The translations under genes and the position numbers were made by a program. Below are positions 10,916 to 21,562 of a stretch of DNA of 64,000 bases, in pieces; positions within the stretch are counted from its first letter, which is position 1, and the number at the start of each line of letters is the position of its first letter. The notes beneath the pieces were generated by a model. The model was not told where the DNA came from. It made no database searches and was given only the letters and a program-made list of their open reading frames with translations. Origin of the DNA: Acheta domesticus (taxonomy: Eukaryota > Arthropoda > Insecta > Orthoptera > Gryllidae); contig JAHLJT010008756.1 of NCBI GenBank assembly GCA_031308135.1, forward strand, positions 130,942,997 to 131,006,996, written 5' to 3'.

Positions 10916-11335
10916 CCGGCTCCTTCTCTCTCTCTCTCTCCCCCCTCTCTCTCTCTCTTTCTCCTTTGCGTCTTTCTCTCCCTCCCTCTCCCTCTCTTTC
11001 TCTCTCCGCGTTCAGGCTCGCTGCACACAGATATACTTGTCTCAGAATCAATCCCTCTTTCCCCCACTCATCCTCTCTGTCTCAGACTGAAGCCTTATGA
11101 CATTTGCCTCCTCATTTTCATCTTGTAAAATTCCTTTCCGCTCTCTCTCTCTCTCTCTCTCTTCCCCCGCGCCACAGCGTCCCGTTTATCCCCCGCCACA
11201 TTCCCAGCCTTCCTCTCCCTCTCCCGTGCTCTTCCTGTTCGCACCCGCTGTGCGCCTGCTAATTGCTCTCTGCCTTTCCGCTGCCCCCTCTCCCCGCCCC
11301 GCCGCCGCTTGTTTAATTGTTTTCCCTTTGAATTA
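10916..11335. repeat. CT-rich low-complexity tract
   Basis: Runs of CT dinucleotides occupy 10927-11000 and 11137-11165, and a wider pyrimidine-rich stretch runs to about 11310. Long frames rich in Ser, Leu and Pro here come from composition only. Confidence 0.85.
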
Positions 11336-11579
11336 ATTGTTGGTGTTTCAGTTTTTATTTGGAGATAATTTCATATACAAATGACTCCCTTATATTTTTA
11401 ATTTCGTCCCTGGTGTCCGTGTGTGTTTCCATGGTAAACACTTTGCGTGGGATATTGCGGTGTATGGCTAACTGAGATAAAATGTTTTATTGTTGGATAA
11501 ATGCAGCGAATGAAATTGCGCGGATTCCGCGCCCGCGGTCTCGTTTAAAAAAATCGCTTCAGCGCGTTGTGAAATGATT

Positions 11580-12130
11580 ATTGCCGTCAGCCTTTGACCT
11601 ATTAGGGCGCGGGGTGGGTGGGCGGGTGGGCGCGGCGTGGGTGCAGGCTGTGCGCCTTCCTTTGACGGCGGCAGGCGCGCCCACCCACCGCCCTCTGGCG
11701 GTCGCGACGGCGCGGCGCGCGGCGGTGGCGGCGAAAATGCTGGTGGTGGAGGTGGTGGTGGTGGTGGTGGTGTGGTGACGACGGTGTTGTTGCTGTTGGC
11801 GATAGTTGTTACAGTGGTGGTGGTTGTGGTGGCGGTGGTTGTGGGGTGGGGGTGGAGGTTGTGGTGGCGGTGGTGGTGGTGGTGTGGTGACGACGGTGTT
11901 GTTGCTGTTGGCGATGGTTGTTACAGGGTGGTGGTGGTTGTGGTGGCGATAGTTGTGGTGGCGGTGGTTGCGGTGGTGGTGGTTGTGGTTGTGTTGGTGG
12001 TTGTGCTTGTGTCGGTGGTTTTTGATGATGACGATGGTTGTGGTTGTGGCCGTGGTTGTGGTTGTGGCGCTTGTTGTGGTGACGACGGTGGTTGTGGCGG
12101 TGGTTGTGGTGTTGGTGGTGACGTTTGTTG
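11580..12130. repeat. GC-rich island with GTG/GGT triplet array
   Basis: A CpG-rich lead (11580-11735) is followed by a long GTG/GGT-type array (11736-12130). A longer block containing TGTGGTGACGACGGTGTTG occurs twice, near 11770 and 11880, so the array has an internal duplication of about 110 bp. G is strongly favoured on the plus strand. Val/Gly-rich and His-rich frames on the two strands are by-products. Confidence 0.85.
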
Positions 12131-13087
12131 TACAACTTTGTATCCATCTTTGTATTCAGTTTTTGTTTTTACCATTCGATAAAAATAAAAGATCCAGAGA
12201 CATAATAGAGTTCCGATCTTTGCTGGTTTTTTCCTTTCTTCTGATTTATGTCTTGAAATTCTTCGTGTATCCAACAGTCTTCGCTCTGCTTCGATTATCG
12301 AATATCATTGGTGATTTGAGCGTCAAATACGGCTATGGGAAATAAATATGAAAATCTATTTTATTTACGTTGTGATAGTGTACTAGCTTTACTCTGCTCC
12401 AAACACCTCATGCAATTTGCTCTGTTTATTGACGTAATAAATTGTAAAGGAGGAATTCATTTGTTATTTGATTCAGATTCTGTCTACGGAAATGCGTCGG
12501 TCCGACACTATTATCATGACGTTCATTACGGTGATGCCAAATTGTAGGTTTGCAGGTTATCCCAGCAGATTATCTATATAAATTGGTAGTTGACTGCAAA
12601 GAGGATGATGCGAAGTAGATTTTCTCTCTCATATATTCAGGGGTGTAATTTCGTATCAACTGGTCAGAAAACAAAATGAAAATGCATATCGGTCAGCCTG
12701 CTACAATTCTCTTGTGATCAGGCCTAATTATAGTTTAAATACAGAATCCGTAGGAAGAAACATTTTTAAGTAAAGAAATCTGTTTTTATCACTATCATTG
12801 TTGAAAAAATGAAAATTAAATTAAACACTACGTACGTTGATACAGTATCCGTTAACGCACTTTACTAAACTGTGTCACTTAATTATATGTAAATATATTT
12901 TGTCTTCATTAAAACAGATTCAGTTGTAATATTATCAGCTTATTTTTCAGTCGTGATGTAATGTACAGAATAAAAAAAAATAGGATTGATGTTTAGACAA
13001 TCAGTTTTCTTTCGATATGATACTGTTCTTTGACATATTTTGTTATGGACGAGATATATTCACTTGACGCAAAGATAATTGTTTACC

Positions 13088-13093
<6 letters not shown>
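12131..13093. other. AT-rich DNA, no gene seen
   Basis: No domain, array or transposon end is visible. Short frames only. Confidence 0.4.

Positions 13094-13140
<47 letters not shown>
13094..13140. repeat. TA dinucleotide microsatellite
   Basis: A run of about 23 TA dinucleotides, uninterrupted apart from its edges. Confidence 0.95.
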
Positions 13141-13141
<1 letters not shown>

Positions 13142-15005
13142 CAGTTAACGAGGGACTAAAATAAATAGGAAAATATGCAACAAATGCAAATAAAGTGTAA
13201 CAATTGTGTTGTTGGTAGCACTGGAACTGGACCATAAACCAGTGTGGCTGGCTTGTGTTTTTAACGGCGTTCATTGTGCTTCTAAGAGACGTTTCGTCAT
13301 ACAGTCTCCCAACTGAGAAATGTGACACTCGAGTCATAAAGTAAGACATTCCAACTAATTATTCCACTTAACCCATGTGGTAGTTGACTCTGGCTACTTA
13401 ACTTTCCCGGTTTTCTTTCTTATCTTCAATAAACTAATCATAATTTCTAGTTTTGAATAATTAAGGAAATGACTAATGTAAAAGAATTGTTTTTTAAAGA
13501 GAAGTCATTATTAAAGAGTGAAAATAATGTAAGGGTTTAAAAACAAACTTGTATGATATCTTCATTGTTTTCAATAATAGCCACGGAAGCTGAATAAAAC
13601 GAAATAGTCTGTGATTTTCTTGTTCTTGATTCATGAATATACGTTTACCCAATATATTCGTTTACCCAATACGTATACCCAATAATTTTGTAAAATTGTA
13701 TTCAGTAACATGTAAATATTTTAATGTTGTTTGATGTTCATTTTGTGTATTTGTTGTATTTCTATAATTGTTTGATGTTTGTTTTATGTTGAGTAATTGC
13801 TTAGAAAACGCTACCACCGGAAGTATTCCGTGTATTCCTAAGTAGCGAAATAAATATTCTATTCTATTTTATATGTGCGAGTTTGATATGTGAGGTGGAA
13901 GTGAAGATGTAAGCATGGAAACCATATGCAGCTACTTCCACATTGACGTAATTTTGATAATTATTTTTCAAAATAGTTTCTGCCCTAACAATAGAGTAAA
14001 CTTATCGCATTTGGCAGCAAACAGTAGCAATAATGATTCTTAACATTATTTCCTATTGCCTTACAAACCAATTAGCGACTCAGCAAACATTGGTCTACTC
14101 AGAGTACTCCTGGAGTTGTTCTTTCATACTTCATTGAGCAGGGTCGGCGGTTGGTGTTCGGTCCGAGTTTGTAGTTGTCCCCAGGGGGGTCCCTACCCCC
14201 TCCATCTCCCACCGAAAACGCATGTATAGGGACAATTACTAAATAGAAGTCACAAATTGTCACGTTTATTCTTAAATTGTCATCAAATTGTCATTACATT
14301 TATTCTACTTAACTTCAGCAGTTTATTTTTGCAATGCAAAATCAACGCTATGCTTTGCATTTTTTTATACAAACTAATTTAACAATTTCTGAAAAATAGA
14401 TTTTATCGGCCATGTGCATGTAAACATTTCTTCTACTTTCTGTAAAATCGCAATACTGTTGAGCCGATCCTGCATAATAGTTAATTACATATACGTTTTG
14501 AGTCGACACAATACCGAAAAACTTAATTTCTGGAATTTGAGGTTTATGGAATACGTCTTTCACCCCAAATTCAGAGTGGGTATTTTACCCATTCAGTATT
14601 TTTCGTGTGGGAGTACCATACCCACATCTGCCGGGCCTGTCGTGAAAAATGAACCATATGCGAAGGCGTGCGCGCAAGGGGTAGGGGGCCTTGGCCCCCT
14701 TGACAAATCCTAAAAGGACTCCGCAACCCTACGTAATAAAATATTTTATTTTCGCAAATATGATCAATTTCTTATATCCCAATTTTAAGCTCACAATTTG
14801 GGGAAATGATACAAGGCATATGGGGAGCAGGTTCTCGAAAACATCTTACAACACTGTAAATGATCTCTCTTTTACTTCATTTCTCAGCCTTATCCAGACA
14901 TCTAATTTTCTGCATTTGCACTTCGGCTAGTATGTATTTGGCATTTTGCGTCGTCTGGCGACTTCGCCGGCTAGCTAACGGTGCCTCCCATGCCCGGACC
15001 TGGCT
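13141..15005. other. AT-rich DNA with a possible LINE 3' tail
   Basis: No gene is visible. Near 13800-13868 the sequence reads ACGCTACCACCGGAAG and then AAATAAATATTCTATTCTAT, which resembles the 3' end and ATTCT-type tail of a plus-strand non-LTR element. No coding part survives to confirm this. A C-rich patch with CCCCAGGGGGGTCCC lies near 14180. Confidence 0.3.
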
Positions 15006-15173
15006 TATACTGCTATTTATTCAACTCTGCCCCTGGCGGATATCAGCTGCTGACGGTCGGGAGCTTGAACGTCACCATAGTGTCGTCACTGTAGTGACAT
15101 ATACGCCTCCGATTGGACGAAACTGTCAATAGCTGATACCTGCCAGGGGCCGAGTTGAATAACTAGCAGTATA
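15006..15173. mobile_element. MITE with about 50-bp inverted repeats, 168 bp
   Basis: The left arm starts TATACTGCTATTTATTCAAC. The reverse complement of the right arm starts TATACTGCTAGTTATTCAAC. Pairing continues through GCCCCTGGC and TATCAGCT to about 52 bp, with few mismatches. The ends could be read as a TA duplication (Tc1/mariner-like) or as TATA. The short loop holds a second small palindrome, GTCGTCACTGTAGTGAC. It appears to sit within or beside the SINE2 copy to its right. Confidence 0.6.
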
Positions 15174-15184
15174 ATTCCCACACT

Positions 15185-15288
15185 TGGGGACTAAGAGAGA
15201 CAAGTGGTGATGGGATTCGAACCCGGGATTGCACCACGGGAAGCTACAAAGTACGCTGCCCTTGAACCACCCTGGGCCACCTTCGGCT
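15185..15288 (-). mobile_element. SINE2 head, tRNA-derived, different family
   Basis: On the minus strand the sequence reads GTGGCCCAGGGTGGTTCAAG near 15285, then CCCGGGTTCGAATCCC near 15215. These resemble A and B boxes of a tRNA promoter at the usual spacing. The body differs from SINE1. Without a folded anticodon arm I do not call it a tRNA gene. Only one copy is evident here. Confidence 0.5.
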
Positions 15289-15289
15289 A

Positions 15290-17508
15290 TTTCCCCATTT
15301 AATTTGGATCATTGCAGGTCTACTTTCTCCAGAATTTTTTTTTTGCATGTATCTTTGTGCGTTTCCAGCAATTCCATTCTCTGCAAGGTACGTGGTTAAG
15401 GCCCAAGCTGGATATGGGGCGAAAGGGGATAGCCGGGTGCGGCCAGAGGGGGAGGGGTGGCTATTAAGAAGGGGGAAGGTCGATAGTTGGAGGGGGAAAA
15501 TGTGGGATTCTGTGAAAACCCGCCCTCGTAAATATCGCTGGATCTTGGCAAAGAATAAACACGGTGCAGGTTGAAATATGCGGCACTAGATATATAGCGC
15601 GAATAATGGCTGCAGCACCAATTGGACGCATAAACTATAACGTCAGCGTCACAAAATGCCTGTGATCCATGATGCGAGTCTTCATTTTCAACGTTATATT
15701 GACATAGAAAGCTCTAACCACATTCCTGGGAAATTAGATTGGTAGAACACACAAACGTTTTGCATTCTCTTTAACAAATTAAAATGCTTTTGAGTTTCAT
15801 TGACCGTGTAGTGCTTCACGCATCAATCGTCTCACAAATGCACTGAATTTACTTATTCTCAACAGCAATTTAAATACATAGAAAATTATTTTAACGTATT
15901 GATTTTTTTGTACGTCATTTGCTGTTATTGGATATTCGTAATACTACAGATTTCTACCGCTTTTTGAAAAGTTTCATAAATTCGTAGTTTATCGTAAATG
16001 GCGTTAATACATCTTACAAATTCCGAAACTCCACAATTCTTTAAAATACAACTGAGTTAATGTATTGTAATATAAATTCTGAACGTACATCATTCAGTTG
16101 AGATACTGCTTTAGTTGTTTGTTATTAAATATCAAGTGGAAACCGCGAAAAACGTATGTAACAGAGATCAATAATTTATTTACCTGTTAGATCAACAAAT
16201 GTCTGCGAAATTGCGCATCAAAAGTACGATAAATGAACTAACATTTTCCTTGAAATATACTATTTAATTGCGTTTATTGTGCCATTGCAACATATCCTTA
16301 TTTCCTCTTATTTAATTATAACAATATTACTAACACGAGGTAAAACTATGGACCGTGGAGAAAACTTGTTTGATCGTAGGTACGCAAAGCCCATCCTATA
16401 CTGGAAACAGGTGTTCATGATTTGTATAGGACTTTTACAAGTAACATGCCCTTTCCTCATTCCATTACTTAATAAAAATTCATATCTTTCAAAAAAATGA
16501 AACCCTTGCCACCATCAACACCGGTACAATGTTGTTTATTATGATAACTTACCTGGCGTCGTTGCCGCATCTCCTAGCTAATACACACGTATCACATAAA
16601 CACAGAAGCACATACCCTTTAAAACAAGAAATAATATATAAATAGTTACACACATGAATACTTAACATTTGCAAAAAGAAGCTCATACACTCTGACGCAC
16701 ATTCGTTTCCTTCCAATGGTCATGTTACTTTGAATTACAAATTATTTTCATTTACCAAAAATACATAGTTCGGTCTTCTCACAGTATTAATTACGACAAA
16801 AAGAGAAGTCTAAATATTACTTTCCTTGCGATGTCTTCATCGCAGCCTGGCACGAAATCTGTAATTGTCTCCAATTCCCTATTTTCATCGTTAAGACTAG
16901 TACATATTTTTCCGCCAATGCATATTACCGACGTACACTTGCATGAATTCTTAAAACACACTTTTATTTTATTTATTTATTTACGTCAAAAACAGTTAAA
17001 AACTGCGTATGACGAGCTATGGGGAGAAGTGAATTTTGTGCACGTTTTCATAATTCTGTGGTCTCTATCCTAAACCATATTCTAGTCGAATTTTGAATAC
17101 AGAAAAGGGAGTTTTTTTCGAGTTTTGTTGACAAAATATTCGCTCCTATATAATAAAATATATTTTCAAAGGTAAATTAGCTATAAATTTCTGCCCTGAA
17201 CCCTCATGTTCTTCATGAAAGAATAATACTTTTTGCCGCGATAATATGAAAAACGATAATTTGAATAACTATATTTCCCACTGAAATTCAGAAGACGTGC
17301 ACAAATAATGAAGTTACATTTATGTCCAGAAGCAAAACAAGGGACCATCTCAGCATTTGCTCAAGGATCAGGGAAACTGGACGAAAAACCTGATCGAGAT
17401 GGGGGCCATCAACCCAGAAACTGTGGTACAATACTTGTTACAGGTTCTTTAGAATTATACAGTCCAAATGATAAATAATTACATTAACTATCATTGTTAA
17501 AATTAATT
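15290..17508. other. AT-rich DNA, no gene seen; probable LINE 3' UTR at its right end
   Basis: No domains are seen between 15290 and about 17100. The last few hundred bases before 17509 lie downstream of the minus-strand LINE stop and are probably its 3' untranslated region. I could not fix the 3' end or a target duplication. An A/T-rich TTTATTTATTTATTTA run occurs near 16970. Confidence 0.4.
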
Positions 17509-20434
17509 CTACTTTCCTTTTTGATGCTCGGTATAGTCTCGAATTGTATAGAAACAGTTATGCAGCAGAAAAGATTTTACTTGGGACTTAAACTTTTCTA
17601 TGGAATTTAATCGTTTAATGTCTTCTGGCAAAGTGTTGTAGAGTAATGTACATGAATTGTATGTGAATTTTTTGTAGTGAGCTGTTGATACTGCCACCTG
17701 GTGAATATGATTACTACGTCGTGTGTTATACTTATAGACATCGGCGTTTGCTGAAAATATATTCCCGTCCTTAAGTAAGTCATTTTTGACAAAAACTACT
17801 GATTCGTAAATCAGGAGACAAGGTAATGGTAAAATTCCTAGATTAATAAAGAGTGACTTACAAGAATCACGTGGGTTGGATTTGCTTATTATTCGTACAA
17901 TTCTTTTTTGTAATCTGAAAGTCTGTGAACTATAAGATGTGTTTCCCCAAAATATTATGCCATATCTCAGGCGGGAGTGAACATTGGCAAAATATACACA
18001 ACGAGCTGTATGAAGGCTGACGGAATTTGAAAGAATTCTGAACGCGTAGCATAATGAGCTTAATTTTGTGTTCAATTCATTTAAGTGGGCATTCCATTTG
18101 AGGTTTGATTGAATTGATAGACCTAAAAATTTTGTTACATTAACATCAGTCAATGGCACACCGTTCATTTTCAATGGAGTACAGAATTTTTTATTTGATA
18201 TGGAAAACTGCATTGAAACTGTTTTATTTTCATTTACTTTTAATTTGTTATTACGGAACCAATTTGAAACGTCTGATATTGTACTATTTACGGTTTCTTT
18301 GTTGCAAAGAATATTTGTATCATCCGCAAAGAGAACTGTTCTTCCGTTTCGAATCGCTAAGGGCATGTCATTTACGTATAATAGGAAGAGAATAGGGCCT
18401 AAAATCGATCCTTGCGGGACTCCACGTACAATTGGCAAAGAACCGGAAAGGTGTGTACATAAAGTTCCATCATTCCAGTAAGGTATTTCTACTCTCTGAG
18501 ATCGTTGTTTAAGGTACGAACATAGCCAATCTAGAGCAATACCACGGATTCCATACGAAGGTAATTTTGAAAGTAAAATGTTATGATCAATGACGTCAAA
18601 AGCTTTTGAAAGATCTAAAAATATTCCAATAGTTACTTCGTTTTGATCCAATGATGAGGCAACATCCTTAAGAAAAGAAAAAATGGCTGTTTCCGTAGAT
18701 TTTGATTTCCGGAATCCATGTTGGCAATTTGAAAACGCGTCATGTTTATTCAGAAAGGTTTCCATTCGCACATAAAAAAGTCTCTCTAATATTTTTGAAA
18801 AAACTGACAAAAGAGAAATTGGCCGATAATTTTGAACTTCATTTTTGTTGCCTTTTTTGAAGAGCGGCTTAATCTTAGCTGTTTTAAAAATATCTGGAAA
18901 AATTCCGGTGCATAAGGATGCATTAAATAAGTGAGTTAACGGGTGTATAATGGCTGGCGCGCACGTCTTTAACAAACAATCCGGAAATTCATCTAAACCG
19001 GCCGAATATTTATTTTTAATTTACCGATTATTTTGAGAATTTCATAGGAAGAGGTTTCGGAAACGAACATAGTGTCTAAGACTTTTAGGGAAACGTCAGA
19101 TGTTGAATTTTGTGGCTGAAAACCCTTAGTGAGATCGACAGCAATTCTCGAAAAGTATTGGTTAAAGAGACTAGCCACTGTTGCCGGATCGTTCACATCT
19201 CTATCGTTATCTTTTAAAACAACATTCTCTATAAGGTTTCTAGTTGGTTTGGTCGCATTTTTACTATATCCCACATTGATTTTGTTTTGTTATTTGAGTT
19301 CAAAATATCCTGATCGTGTTTCATGATTTTAGCCTGCCTTATGACTTTTCTTAACAATGATTTGTATTTTTTAAAGTACAGGAGGAAATCTTGAGATACG
19401 TTATGATGCTTAGAAATGAAAGATAGAATTCGTTTGTTTTTACATGATGTTCTAATCCCTTGTGTTATCCAAGAATTGTTTTTGCGTGAAATATTTAATT
19501 TTCTTTTCTGAAGAGGAAAGCAAGTGTTAAAATGAAATGAAAGCGTTGAAAAAAAAGAATAATATTTATCGTTTGTATCAATAGTATTATAAACTGCGTC
19601 CCATGACTCCTGCAGCAAGTAATCAATGAATAATTTTATTTTACTTTTAGAAAACACTCTACTCATACGTGTATTATTTATTGTGTCATTGTTCGCATTT
19701 CGTATAATGGTAAGAATTTGTGCATCGTGGTCACTGTATCCTAAATCTTTTGTTTCAATTTCATGTCGAGTAGTGGTTTTGTTAATTATAATTTGATCGA
19801 TTGCCTTCTTTGAATTTACTGTGATCCGTGTAGGTACTTTTATTGTAATATCTAAATTGAAGGAATTAATTAAGTTAAGAAACTGCTCTTTCTCGCAAGA
19901 TTCGACCAGAAAATCAATGTTAAAATCTCCACATACAACAATGGATTCAAAAGAGCGATTGATGACTTTGATAAGTGTTATCTCTAGTTTTTCTAAGAAC
20001 AAAATGTAATCTGCAGCTCTCTTTGTTGGAGGCCTGTAGATGCAAAGCAATATCATTTTTAGCACAGGAAGATGTACAACAGAAATTTCAAAAACATTTT
20101 CAACGGCATACTCATTGAATTCCGTCAAGGAGATAGAATCAATATTATTTTTAACGTAAATACAAGAACCTCCATATGCCGGACTTTTATGAGATTCTCT
20201 TTTTCTACAATAATAGCCTGCGAGGTAAAAGTTTGGAATTTGGAAAATGCTAAGTTCATTAGGAGATAACCAATGTTCTGTAAAGCAAAGAACATCCATT
20301 TGATTTAAATCGCTCTGTAGAGCTGCCTCGATAAACTCAGTTTTATTTGAAAGGGATTGAACATTATGGTGCAATAACTTTATTTTTTGCAAGTACCTAC
20401 ACGAATGTTTTTCTGCTGCATCTGACTGTAGTTG
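17509..20434 (-). pseudogene. LINE ORF2, endonuclease plus reverse transcriptase, two frameshifts
   Basis: Three minus-strand segments in three frames form one protein. Segment 20434-19229 is the APE-type endonuclease: HHNVQSL near its start, TEHW, YRPP, GDFN and SDHD are all present, so the active site looks whole. Segment 19274-18993 is the linker, with FNQYF. Segment 18975-17509 is the reverse transcriptase: NYRPISLL, FLDLSKAFD, GVPQGS and FADD, then a thumb-like region and KFLGLSIQSNLKW. Both frame changes, near 19265 and near 19018, fall in short A-runs and each looks like loss of one base. Apart from these the protein looks intact. Recent decay or homopolymer error are both possible. 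Confidence 0.85.
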
Positions 20435-20437
20435 CTA
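20429..20437 (-). promoter_or_regulatory. Candidate leaky stop, TAG CAA CTA, joining ORF1 to ORF2
   Basis: The ORF1 stop TAG (20437-20435) is followed by CAA CTA (20434-20429). This matches the UAG-CAR-YYA context that gives readthrough in tobamoviruses. The reading frame stays open after the stop: 15 sense codons lead directly into the endonuclease. None of these codons is ATG, and the first in-frame ATG (codon 32 of the endonuclease frame counted from TTG at 20392) lies after the conserved HHN motif. Readthrough is inferred; a chance nonsense change or non-AUG initiation could give the same picture. Confidence 0.55.
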
Positions 20438-21562
20438 TATATTTACTCCATTTTTACCTCGAGTGCGTGGTCGAAGGTTGTAATGTGTCCCAGCAGTCAC
20501 AGGTTGTGAGGAAATAGAGGCGTCATTGGTAGTGGGAATGGAAGAAACGGGAGTAGGTTCACAGGAGGGGGTAAGAGGGTTCAGAATAAGGGTGGGGGGT
20601 GGGGAACGTAAGGAAGGTGAAAGGGATGGATTTTTGGCAGGAGGCTGCGTAGGACTGGAGTTGATGATGTATTGTGCAAGCTTTTCACCGACTGCATGTT
20701 TTCCAGCAAGGTTCATGTGGAGACCGTGCCGGGTGAAGTGTTTTACTGAGAGGAAATTCATTTCAAAAAGTGTTACATCTGTTTCTCTCAGTTGCAGTTT
20801 TAGTTGTTGGTTTGCGTGCTTAATCTCGCTGCAGAGTGTTGGCCTGTTGTACCAGAAGGGCAGAGTCGAGACTACAATGTTAGTATTTTGGGCGGCACAT
20901 TGTAATTTGTTTACATGTTGCTCAGGTGTAAAGTTACCGCCCAAATTAATGTCATTCTGCCCTGCTATGATAATGACTGTGTCCTGATTGGTCATTGTCT
21001 TTGTGTGAGTGTCCAACTCTGCAGTCACGTCTGCAAACCTCCCGTTAGGTTTAAAAATAGACGAGACTGAGTAGTTGGGGGGTAACTTCCTACTGAGAAT
21101 GGAGGAAAGATGGCGACCATGGCTGTCAGCTAAAATAAGTACCTGTTTTTTAGGCTCAGTAGGAATGGCTTTGTTTTCAAGTGGGCTAGGATGCGAAGCT
21201 TTACGTGTTTTGGTTTTGACACGCTTCCTAGCCTGTTTGCGTTGGTTTGTGCATGTATTTGTCGATGGAAGGGAAGGGTTGTGAGGATCAGGAAGGCGAG
21301 GAAAATCTGTTTCATAATCTAAAACACTAAATCTGTTTTGAATTGCGACTGGATGTGGTGTCTGTGTCTTATGTGCAGTCACGGGTGCACGGTTGGGGAA
21401 ATTCGCAGTGTTGCCTACTTGTGCCCAACCGTCATTGTAGAGAACGACCTCTTCCAGCCTTCGGATATGTTTATCTAAATTACTGTTTACGTGTGTGAAG
21501 GCTTTCAGAAGGTCGGCTTTGAGGGTGTAGAGAGTAAAAAGAGTAGAACGAACAGTAGCCAT
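20435..21562 (-). CDS. LINE ORF1 protein with SGNH/GDSL esterase domain, 375 aa
   Basis: It starts at a true ATG and is open to a TAG at 20437-20435. Residues 1-45 are predicted helical (inferred), with LYTLKADLLKAF and LDKHIRRLEEVV. Residues 80-135 are Pro- and basic-rich and may bind RNA (inferred). The SGNH fold spans about 138-300. It has ADSHGRH with the likely nucleophile Ser147, NGR near 173-175, GQND at 201-204, and TRHGLHMN at 278-284 carrying the likely catalytic His. Esterase-bearing ORF1 proteins are known from CR1-like elements; their exact role is unsettled. No zinc knuckle or PHD finger is visible. The tail ends HYNLRPRTRGK. Confidence 0.85.
   Translation of the reverse strand: MATVRSTLFTLYTLKADLLKAFTHVNSNLDKHIRRLEEVVLYNDGWAQVGNTANFPNRAPVTAHKTQTPHPVAIQNRFSVLDYETDFPRLPDPHNPSLPSTNTCTNQRKQARKRVKTKTRKASHPSPLENKAIPTEPKKQVLILADSHGRHLSSILSRKLPPNYSVSSIFKPNGRFADVTAELDTHTKTMTNQDTVIIIAGQNDINLGGNFTPEQHVNKLQCAAQNTNIVVSTLPFWYNRPTLCSEIKHANQQLKLQLRETDVTLFEMNFLSVKHFTRHGLHMNLAGKHAVGEKLAQYIINSSPTQPPAKNPSLSPSLRSPPPTLILNPLTPSCEPTPVSSIPTTNDASISSQPVTAGTHYNLRPRTRGKNGVNI

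Larger units (their letters stand above)
17509..21562 (-). mobile_element. CR1-like non-LTR retrotransposon, near-complete coding part
   Basis: A minus-strand element carries ORF1 (21562-20435) and then ORF2 (20434-17509). ORF1 holds an SGNH-type esterase, a hallmark of CR1-like ORF1 proteins. ORF2 has an APE-type endonuclease followed by a reverse transcriptase with the FADD box. ORF1 and ORF2 are in the same frame and separated by one TAG. ORF2 is broken by two single-base frameshifts. The 5' and 3' untranslated regions extend beyond these limits, but the ends are not resolved. Clade assignment is by domain architecture and needs a tree. Confidence 0.85.

Noticed and set aside
15205..15288. 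A tRNA gene on the minus strand
   Set aside because: Promoter boxes are present, but I could not pair an acceptor stem and anticodon arm, so it is called a SINE head.
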